Positions 51,525-57,188 of a DNA stretch of 57,188 nt are shown in pieces. The notes beneath the pieces are model-generated. The model saw only the letters and a list, made by a program, of their open reading frames with translations, was not told the DNA's origin and ran no database searches. This DNA comes from a bacterium (GTDB lineage Bacteria; Bacillota; Clostridia; Lachnospirales; Lachnospiraceae). The translations under genes and the position numbers were made by a program. Within the stretch, counting starts at the first letter, position 1, and each line of letters opens with the position of its first letter. The stretch is taken from assembly GCA_029012425.1 (NCBI GenBank), contig JAQXMB010000006.1:1-57188 (forward strand). Direction: 5' to 3'.

Positions 51525-52214
51525 ATGTCACAGCCCGTAGTGATCAAAAGTTCAAAAAACGCAATAAATTTAGTGCTGGATTCAAATATCTCCTTTGATG
51601 AATTACTTGTTTGTATCAAAGAAAAATTTGTTGAATCTGAAAGGTTTTTTAAGGATGCAAAGATTGCTTTATCTTTTGAAGGAAGAGAACTTTCACAGGA
51701 AGAGCAGTTTTCCATCATAGAAACAATACAAAAGAATTCATCGATCAGTATCTTATGTATTCTTGACCACGATGAACTTATGGATGAAGTAATTCAAAGG
51801 AGAATGAATCAATACATCGAGGAACAGAAGGAAGACAGTGGATATTTCTACAAAGGAACACTTCGTTCCGGACAGCAGATTGAATCGGAGACAAGTATGA
51901 TCATACTTGGTGATGTGAATCCCGGAGCAAAAGTAATTGCAAAAGGTAACATTATTGTTCTTGGTTCGTTAAAGGGTATTGCGTACGCCGGAGCAGCAGG
52001 AGATGATACATGTATTGTTGCTGCACTTGAAATGGATCCTGTTCAGATTAAGATTGGAGATGTGATTGGGCGTTCTGCCGACAAAAAATCTCCGTTTAAG
52101 GGGATACGCAAGAAAAATAAAGATGATTATACCAATCCGATGATTGCGATGGTCTATGACAGTCAGATTTTAATTGAGCCAATTTCAAAAGGCGTATTTC
52201 GAGATGTAATGTAA
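51525..52214 (+). CDS. minC: Septum site-determining protein MinC
   Basis: MinC blocks FtsZ assembly away from midcell. The 229-residue product starts at ATG 51525, 8 bp after AGGAGG. The N-terminal FtsZ-binding domain (1-105) is divergent. The C-terminal beta-helix (about 110-215) has SMIILGDVNPGAKVIAKGN and IIVLGSLKGIAYAGA, which are diagnostic. minD and minE follow directly. Confidence 0.93.
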   Translation: MSQPVVIKSSKNAINLVLDSNISFDELLVCIKEKFVESERFFKDAKIALSFEGRELSQEEQFSIIETIQKNSSISILCILDHDELMDEVIQRRMNQYIEEQKEDSGYFYKGTLRSGQQIESETSMIILGDVNPGAKVIAKGNIIVLGSLKGIAYAGAAGDDTCIVAALEMDPVQIKIGDVIGRSADKKSPFKGIRKKNKDDYTNPMIAMVYDSQILIEPISKGVFRDVM

Positions 52215-52233
52215 GAATAAGGAGGATGATAAA

Positions 52234-53025
52234 ATGAGTGAAGTTATTGTAATTACTTCAGGAAAGGGTGGTGTAGGAAAAACAACCACAACAGCAAATG
52301 TAGGAACCGGACTTGCACAGTTAGATAAAAAGGTTGTATTGATTGATACGGATATCGGACTTAGAAATCTGGATGTAGTCATGGGTCTGGAAAATCGCAT
52401 CGTTTATAATCTTGTTGATGTTGTAGAAGGAAATTGCAGGATCAAACAAGCCTTGATCAAGGACAAGAAATATCCGAATCTGTTCTTGCTTCCGTCGGCA
52501 CAGACAAGAGATAAGACTTCTGTTAACCCCGAGCAGATGAAGAAATTGATCGAAGATCTCAGAGAAGAGTTTGATTACATTTTGTTGGATTGTCCGGCAG
52601 GAATTGAGCAGGGATTCAAGAATGCGATTGCAGGTGCAGATCGTGCGCTTGTTGTTACGACACCTGAGGTATCTGCCATTCGTGATGCAGATCGTATCAT
52701 CGGTTTATTAGAGGCAAATGAAATAAACAAGACAGAGCTGATTGTCAATCGACTTCGCATGGATATGATTAAACGAGGCGACATGATGTCAATTGATGAT
52801 GTGAAAGAGATTCTTGCAATTGATTTAATCGGTGCTGTCCCGGATGATGAACAGATTGTTGTATCGACAAACCAGGGAGAACCGCTTGTAGGGACAAATG
52901 CGATGGCCGGACGAGCTTATGCAAATATTTGTCGCAGAATTATCGGTGAAGATGTTCCGTTAATGGATTTAGAGGCAAAGAACGGATTCTTTTCCAAGCT
53001 TGCGGGTGTTTTCAAGAAAAACTAG
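52234..53025 (+). CDS. minD: Septum site-determining ATPase MinD
   Basis: MinD binds the membrane with ATP and recruits MinC. The 263-residue protein has the deviant Walker A GKGGVGKTTTTANVG (K11, K16), DTDIGLRNLDVVMGLENR, DCPAGIEQGFKNAI and a C-terminal amphipathic helix (NGFFSKLAGVFKKN) for membrane binding. AAGGAGGATGATAAA precedes the ATG. Confidence 0.97.
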   Translation: MSEVIVITSGKGGVGKTTTTANVGTGLAQLDKKVVLIDTDIGLRNLDVVMGLENRIVYNLVDVVEGNCRIKQALIKDKKYPNLFLLPSAQTRDKTSVNPEQMKKLIEDLREEFDYILLDCPAGIEQGFKNAIAGADRALVVTTPEVSAIRDADRIIGLLEANEINKTELIVNRLRMDMIKRGDMMSIDDVKEILAIDLIGAVPDDEQIVVSTNQGEPLVGTNAMAGRAYANICRRIIGEDVPLMDLEAKNGFFSKLAGVFKKN

Positions 53026-53037
53026 GGGGATACATAC

Positions 53038-53316
53038 ATGGGATTAATGGATATTTTTAAGAAAAAGAATTCCGGTGATGTCGCAAAAGATCGCTTGAAG
53101 CTGTTACTTGTTTCTGATCGTGCGAATTGTTCTCCGGATGTGATGGAAGCAATCAAGAATGATATTATCCAGGTTATTTCCAAGTATATGGAAATTGACG
53201 CAGAAGGACTTGATATCCAGATTACTCAGACAGAATCTGAGACAACAAATGGTACGGTACCGGCGCTATTTGCCAATATTCCGATTAAGGATATCAAACA
53301 CAAAGCCGGTAATTAG
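53038..53316 (+). CDS. minE: Cell division topological specificity factor MinE
   Basis: MinE stimulates MinD ATPase and drives Min oscillation. The 92-residue product has the N-terminal membrane/MinD-binding stretch (MGLMDIFKKKNSGDVAKDRL) and the DRANCSPDVMEAIKNDIIQVISKY dimer region. Presence of MinE, and no DivIVA here, implies an oscillating system. Confidence 0.93.
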   Translation: MGLMDIFKKKNSGDVAKDRLKLLLVSDRANCSPDVMEAIKNDIIQVISKYMEIDAEGLDIQITQTESETTNGTVPALFANIPIKDIKHKAGN

Positions 53317-53330
53317 TATATTGAAGAGAT

Positions 53331-53351
53331 GTAACTGTTCCGAACGGTTAC
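53331..53351 (+). promoter_or_regulatory. minE-rodA intergenic hairpin
   Basis: GTAAC-T-GTT pairs with AAC-G-GTTAC around a 3-nt loop (9 bp with one G-T). No T run follows. The AGAGG ribosome binding site of rodA begins 2 bp after the stem, so the hairpin may process mRNA or tune rodA translation. Confidence 0.45.
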
Positions 53352-53366
53352 GAAGAGGTTTGAATT

Positions 53367-54509
53367 TTGAAAAAAGTATTGAAACGATACTCGATACGAA
53401 ATTATGACTTTCGTCTTGTAATCTTTCTTGTAACATTGACGATACTTGGAATTATGGTAATTGGAAGTGCCAGACAGGGAAACAATCAGACCAAACAGAT
53501 TCTCGGATTGGTGTTAGGACTTGCTGTAATGACGGTTGTATCGCTTATCAGCTATGATTTTGTGTTACGATTTGCATGGGTCTGGTATTGCATTGATTTA
53601 GTGTTTTTAATTGCGGTGATTGTCGGATTGGGAGAGAAGCATAAAGGCGCTACGCGTTGGATAGAGATTAAAGCTCTTGGATTTCAATTCCAGCCATCCG
53701 AGTTATCCAAAATTATTCTTGTAATATTTTTTGCTTATTTCTTTCAGAAGAATAAGGAACAATTAAATACTTTTCGAACACTTGTGATCACGGCACTATT
53801 GGTTGCAGTTCCGCTGGTGCTTGTATTATTGGAACCGGATTTGTCAACAACAATTGTTACAGCATTAATTTGCTTAACACTCTTGTTTATCGCAGGATTA
53901 AGTTATAAAATAGTGCTAGGTGGATTTGCAGTCGCAGTCCCGACATTTTTCGTAATGTTATATTTATCTCTTCAACCGGAAAAGAGTGCGTTGCTTGGAT
54001 ATCAAAGCGAGCGTATTCTCGCATGGCGATACCCGGAATTATATCCGGATAAAGCGCTACAGACACAGAATTCCATGATGGCGATTGGTTCCGGTCAGCT
54101 TTGGGGAAAGGGGTTATATAACACAGATGTTACTTCTGTAAAAAACGGAAATTTCATATCGGAATCTCATACTGATTTTATCTTTTCGGTAGTGGGAGAA
54201 GAGCTTGGCTTTGTTGGCTCGGCAGCAATTGTTATTTTGTTGTTGCTTATCGCCTTAGAATGTCTGCTTGTAGCAAGGAGAGCAAAAGATTTATCAGGAA
54301 AGCTGATATGTTGCGGAATGGCTTCCCTGATTGCCTTTCAGTCTTTTGTCAATATTTGTGTAGTAACCGGTCTTTTTCCGAATACAGGAGTGACACTTCC
54401 TTTTGTCAGTTATGGATTATCCTCGCTGGTGACGAATTTTGCCGGAATGGGATTGGTACTAAATGTTGGATTGCAGCCTAAAAAATATGGAACGAGGGAT
54501 ACCGTATGA
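53367..54509 (+). CDS. rodA: RodA/FtsW-type peptidoglycan polymerase
   Basis: This SEDS protein polymerises glycan strands. The 380-residue product has about ten membrane helices. It shows KGATRWIEIKALGFQFQPSE, LLEPDLSTTIV, the catalytic-region motif WRYPELYPDKALQTQNSMMAIGSG (about residues 223-246) and FVSYGLSSL. Start is TTG 53367, 8 bp after AGAGG. The context with mreBCD, PBP2 and min genes favours RodA, but FtsW/SpoVE cannot be excluded from motifs alone. Confidence 0.88.
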   Translation: MKKVLKRYSIRNYDFRLVIFLVTLTILGIMVIGSARQGNNQTKQILGLVLGLAVMTVVSLISYDFVLRFAWVWYCIDLVFLIAVIVGLGEKHKGATRWIEIKALGFQFQPSELSKIILVIFFAYFFQKNKEQLNTFRTLVITALLVAVPLVLVLLEPDLSTTIVTALICLTLLFIAGLSYKIVLGGFAVAVPTFFVMLYLSLQPEKSALLGYQSERILAWRYPELYPDKALQTQNSMMAIGSGQLWGKGLYNTDVTSVKNGNFISESHTDFIFSVVGEELGFVGSAAIVILLLLIALECLLVARRAKDLSGKLICCGMASLIAFQSFVNICVVTGLFPNTGVTLPFVSYGLSSLVTNFAGMGLVLNVGLQPKKYGTRDTV

Positions 54510-54901
54510 ATGTAGGATTAATTGCCCATGATTCAAAGAAAAAATTAATGCAGAATTTTTGTATTGCTTATCGGGGAATACTCAACAAGCATACGCTGTA
54601 CGCAACCGGTACAACAGGTAGACTGATAGAAGAAGCTGCCAATTTAAGTATTCATAAATATCTTGCAGGTTCGCTTGGCGGAGATCAACAGATGGGTGCT
54701 CAGATTGAAAATAATGAGTTGGACCTTGTAATCTTTTTACGCGAGCCGCTTTCACCGAAATCGCATGAGCCGGATGTCAGCAATGTGGTTCGTCTTTGCG
54801 ATGTCCACAACATCCCGCTTGCTACGAATGTGGCAACTGCAGAGCTGTTAATTCGAGCATTAGACAGAGGAGATTTAGACTGGCGTGAGATGTACAAATA
54901 G
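54506..54901 (+). CDS. mgsA: Methylglyoxal synthase
   Basis: MgsA turns dihydroxyacetone phosphate into methylglyoxal, a bypass under phosphate limitation. The 131-residue product has IAHDSKKKLM, LYATGTTGRLI and the active-site GSLGGDQQMGAQI with D60, plus CDVHNIPLATNVATAEL. It is coupled to rodA by ATGA and overlapped by the next gene. Confidence 0.96.
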   Translation: MNVGLIAHDSKKKLMQNFCIAYRGILNKHTLYATGTTGRLIEEAANLSIHKYLAGSLGGDQQMGAQIENNELDLVIFLREPLSPKSHEPDVSNVVRLCDVHNIPLATNVATAELLIRALDRGDLDWREMYK

Positions 54902-55886
54902 AAAGAAATATTTTGTTGCCGGTATTTTGTCTGTCGCATTATTGCTTAGTGGATGCGCAAAACAGGTTACCGTTGAAAAACCTTATGATATCTCGCATTC
55001 TGCTACAAATGCCACACCGACAAACATATTGGAAGATGAAGATAATAAGGATTCTTTGCGCTTTTTTGCAGATGATTTGTGTGTTGCAAAGAATGAACAG
55101 ACAGTTTCTGATTGTGTGACAGAATCTGTCGTTGAAGCGATGGGAGTTTTTTTGCCCGATCAGAAAGAAATTACTTATCAGAAGAACATTTATGAGAAGA
55201 TGTATCCTGCAAGTACAACGAAAGTAATGACCGCATATTTGGCATTGCAATATGGAAAGTTGGATGATGTTGTTACGGTGAGTGAACATGCAGTAGATCA
55301 GGCAAGCGATTCTTCCGTTTGCAATCTTCGCGCAGGAGATCAGATAAAACTGAGTGATTTGTTGTATGGATTGATCCTTCGAAGTGGAAATGACGCTGCA
55401 ATAGCAATTGCAGAACATATTTCGGGAAGTGAAGAGAGCTTTGCTACGCTTATGAATGAGACTGCGCGCTCTTTCGGTGCAACGAATACTCATTTTGTGA
55501 ATCCTAACGGTCTTCATAATGAAGCTCATTATACCTGTGTGTATGATATGTATCTGATATTTTCGCATGCGCTTGAGCTGGATGATTTTCTTCAGCTTAT
55601 ACAGACACGAAGCTACACTGCATATTATTCATCAGCAGACGGTTCTGAGAAGAGTCAGTCATGGACGAATACCAATAAGTATATTAACGGAGATGCAACA
55701 CTTCCGGATGAAGTAACCGTTCTGGGCGGTAAGACCGGAACCACCAATGCAGCCGGATACTGCCTGGTGCTTTACTCACAAAATAAGAAGAAACAACCGG
55801 TTATTTCCATTGTTTTTAAGGCGGATGGAAGAAGTAATCTCTATTATGTGATGAATCAGCTTTTAAATAATTACAGTAACGGATAG
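54885..55886 (+). CDS. D-alanyl-D-alanine carboxypeptidase, lipoprotein type
   Basis: The 333-residue product begins at GTG 54885, inside the last 17 bp of mgsA, with GGAG 12 bp upstream. A lipoprotein signal (LLLSGC, C24) anchors it to the membrane. The penicillin-binding motifs are S110-T-T-K113, S167-G-N169 and K283-T-G285. It lacks the C-terminal PBP5 domain of its paralogue at 24000-25184 and has an N-terminal acidic segment (about 40-75). It likely trims stem peptides next to the elongation machinery encoded upstream. It closes the long gene run. Confidence 0.92.
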   Translation: MRCTNRKKYFVAGILSVALLLSGCAKQVTVEKPYDISHSATNATPTNILEDEDNKDSLRFFADDLCVAKNEQTVSDCVTESVVEAMGVFLPDQKEITYQKNIYEKMYPASTTKVMTAYLALQYGKLDDVVTVSEHAVDQASDSSVCNLRAGDQIKLSDLLYGLILRSGNDAAIAIAEHISGSEESFATLMNETARSFGATNTHFVNPNGLHNEAHYTCVYDMYLIFSHALELDDFLQLIQTRSYTAYYSSADGSEKSQSWTNTNKYINGDATLPDEVTVLGGKTGTTNAAGYCLVLYSQNKKKQPVISIVFKADGRSNLYYVMNQLLNNYSNG

Positions 55887-55920
55887 TTTCTTGTATATGT
55901 AAAAAAGTATCGTTTCATGG

Positions 55921-55949
55921 TTGTATTTTGACCCAAAGTATTTTATAAT
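55921..55949 (+). promoter_or_regulatory. Promoter of the small P-loop gene
   Basis: TTGTAT (55921-55926) and TATAAT (55944-55949) are 17 bp apart. An overlapping pair TTGACC (55928-55933) with TATCTA (55951-55956), also at 17 bp, could be an alternative start. Confidence 0.6.
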
Positions 55950-56017
55950 TTATCTATATTAATAACTGTCCATTTTGGGGTTTTTGATTGTGGGCAGATG
56001 AGTAGGAGGAGATAGCG

Positions 56018-56437
56018 ATGGTTGAGATTATTGCTGGCGAAAAAGGTAAAGGTAAAACTAAATATTTATTAGATAAGGTTAATGATTCAGTAAAATCTGC
56101 TTCTGGAAATATCGTATATTTAGATAAAAGTCAGAAGCATATGTATGAGTTGAACAATAAAGTTCGTTTGATTAATGTTACAGATTTTCCGATTACAAAC
56201 TGTGATGAATTTCTTGGTTTCATCTGTGGAATCGTTTCTCAGGATCACGACTTACAGGAAATGTATCTTGACAGTTTTCTGACAATTGCCTCTATTTCTG
56301 ATGACCTGTTAAATCATGCAATCGAAAAACTTGATATTATTAGTGAGAAGTATAATGTAAAGTTTGTATTAAGTGTATCAAAAAATGAGGCAGATCTTCC
56401 GGAGTGTGCTAAGGCTAAGATCATCGTATCTCTCTAA
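56018..56437 (+). CDS. Small P-loop protein of unknown function
   Basis: The 139-residue product begins MVEIIAGEKGKGKTKYLLDK, which fits a Walker A GxxxxGKT near residues 7-14. NIVYLDKSQKHMY follows, and the C-terminal KFVLSVSKNEADLPE strand may end the small NTPase-like fold. There is no obvious Walker B with paired acidic residues. Homologues in Lachnospiraceae are sometimes labelled as PilT-like, but no pilus genes are nearby and the size is too small for PilT. AGGAGGAG lies 7 bp before the ATG. It is its own unit between a promoter and a strong terminator. Confidence 0.75.
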   Translation: MVEIIAGEKGKGKTKYLLDKVNDSVKSASGNIVYLDKSQKHMYELNNKVRLINVTDFPITNCDEFLGFICGIVSQDHDLQEMYLDSFLTIASISDDLLNHAIEKLDIISEKYNVKFVLSVSKNEADLPECAKAKIIVSL

Positions 56438-56447
56438 TATTGAAACC

Positions 56448-56480
56448 AAAAGGTGCCTTAAGCATAAGGCACCTTTTCTT
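56448..56480 (+). terminator. Strong intrinsic terminator after the P-loop gene
   Basis: A 13-bp perfect stem (56448-56460 with 56465-56477), 4-nt loop AGCA, and T-rich end. The A-rich left arm makes it usable for the opposite strand too. Confidence 0.92.
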
Positions 56481-56512
56481 ATCGTGTCGGAAACTTTGTC
56501 TCCTACACGATA

Positions 56513-56545
56513 AAAGCCTCCGGCAGGATGCGCACCTCGCGGAGG
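56513..56545 (-). terminator. Terminator of the DUF378 gene
   Basis: On the minus strand a stem CCTCCG/CGGAGG (56540-56545 with 56517-56522), with an inner AGG/CCT extension, is followed by CTTTTA. It lies just after the stop. A further inverted repeat TATCGTGT/ACACGATA (56480-56487 with 56505-56512) fills the gap to the opposite terminator. Confidence 0.65.
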
Positions 56546-56549
56546 AGTA

Positions 56550-56756
56550 TTATCCAATGGATTTGATTCGACCGTATGCACTGAGCAGATAAACGCCTGC
56601 AATGCCAACAAGGGCATAGATAATGCGTGACAGCCATGACATATTGCCAAACAGGAACGCAACCAAATCAAATTGGAAGAATCCGATTAATCCCCAGTTT
56701 ACAGCACCGATAATAACAAGTGTTAGAAGTGAATAATCCCAGACTTTTGAATTCAT
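56550..56756 (-). CDS. DUF378 family small membrane protein
   Basis: The 68-residue product has two membrane helices (about 8-28 and 43-60). It contains LLTLVIIGAVNWGLIGFF and LSRIIYALVGIAGVYLL, the DUF378 hallmarks. AGGAGG lies 8 bp before the ATG at 56756; a longer in-frame version reaching 56858 is not needed. The function is unknown. It converges on the P-loop gene and is divergent from the HlyD-like gene. Confidence 0.88.
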   Translation of the reverse strand: MNSKVWDYSLLTLVIIGAVNWGLIGFFQFDLVAFLFGNMSWLSRIIYALVGIAGVYLLSAYGRIKSIG

Positions 56757-56841
56757 AGTCAGACCTCCTTTTTTCTCATAGTATTTCACTTTTTTTCTAA
56801 TATATACATATGATTTTTGTCTTGCTGAAAAGGAATGATAC

Positions 56842-57188
56842 ATGAAAAAAAATAACAAAATTGTGAAATATCCGACGACCCTTAATATTAATATCGGCGT
56901 TGTGATATTTGCTATTATTTTTATCTATTTTCTGTTTAATATATACACTTATGTAAATGCAAAGCATGTTACTTATTATGAAGTTGATGAAGGCAGTATT
57001 CGTGTTCGCACATCGTATTCCGGACTTGCACTTCGACAGGAACAGTTGGTGTATGCACCGAAGGACGGGTACATCAATTACTATTTAAAAGATAATTCGC
57101 GTGCCAAAAATGGCTCATTGATTTGTTCGATTGATGAAAATGGAGACATTTCCGGTCAAATCAGAAGAGCCGGTGCATCAGACATGCG
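56842..57188 (+). CDS. HlyD-like single-pass membrane protein (partial, cut by window end)
   Basis: The frame opens at ATG 56842 with AAAAGGAA upstream and stays open for 115 codons to the window end. One membrane helix (about 17-38, INIGVVIFAIIFIYFLFNIY) is followed by an external part with YYEVDEGSIRVRTSYSG and ALRQEQLVYAPKDGYINYYLKD, a biotinyl-lipoyl-like hairpin start as in HlyD-type membrane fusion proteins. In related genomes such proteins lie near cell division genes. The C-terminal part is not seen. Confidence 0.75.
   Translation, partial: MKKNNKIVKYPTTLNINIGVVIFAIIFIYFLFNIYTYVNAKHVTYYEVDEGSIRVRTSYSGLALRQEQLVYAPKDGYINYYLKDNSRAKNGSLICSIDENGDISGQIRRAGASDM

Overview
The window looks like chromosomal DNA of a low-to-mid GC member of the Clostridia, most likely a Lachnospiraceae species. 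The evidence is the gene order (rimP-nusA-ylxR-ylxQ-infB-rbfA; scpAB-rlmH-yqfC-yqfD-phoH-ybeY; radC-mreBCD-mrdA-minCDE-rodA), the sporulation-type genes yqfC, yqfD and a BofC-like gene, MinE instead of DivIVA in the min cluster, strong AGGAGG-type ribosome binding sites, frequent TTG and GTG starts, and the DUF6179/DUF6323 pair. No prophage, CRISPR array, insertion sequence with a transposase, or rRNA operon was seen. Almost everything is core housekeeping.

Layout. 1-142 is a highly self-complementary element, flush with the window start. 313-2785 holds small or uncharacterised genes (a 72-residue membrane protein, a helical protein, the DUF6323/DUF6179 pair). A minus-strand AraC regulator and plus-strand galE diverge at about 3.7 kb. 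A tRNA-Glu(CTC) with its own promoter and terminator precedes a translation/RNA operon: rimP, nusA, ylxR, ylxQ, infB, rbfA, nrnA, truB, ribF and a Na/phosphate symporter (5.2-15.2 kb). A hybrid sensor kinase, a secreted NlpC/P60 hydrolase, rpsO, pnp, a leaderless subtilase and a cardiolipin synthase follow. A minus-strand D,D-carboxypeptidase and a membrane-anchored metallophosphoesterase form a divergent pair near 25.2 kb.

From 26.2 to 55.9 kb every gene is on the plus strand with very short gaps or overlaps and no convincing intrinsic terminator. In order these cover chromosome condensation (scpAB), rRNA methylation, sporulation (yqfCD), PhoH, a degenerate PgpH-like protein and YbeY, a YerB lipoprotein, a lipid II flippase-like protein, a BofC-like protein, two FAD oxidoreductases, mismatch repair (mutSL), miaA, a PLP enzyme, radC, the elongation machinery (mreBCD, PBP2, RodA), division-site placement (minCDE), mgsA and a lipoprotein D,D-carboxypeptidase. 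The window closes with a small P-loop protein, a convergent DUF378 membrane protein and the start of a HlyD-like membrane protein cut by the window end.

The strongest anomaly is nusA. The reading frame is complete from 5646 to 6869 except for one in-frame TAG at 6312-6314, where the family normally has lysine, between the S1 and KH1 domains. Other points worth a second look are the 142-bp folded element at the left edge, promoter-plus-terminator leaders before rimP and the NlpC/P60 gene, a hairpin that covers the ribosome binding site of the BofC-like gene, a PgpH-like protein that has lost its HD dipeptide, and a perfect 24-bp tandem repeat frame inside infB. I did not find a clearly new multi-gene system. 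The DUF6323/DUF6179 pair is the nearest candidate.
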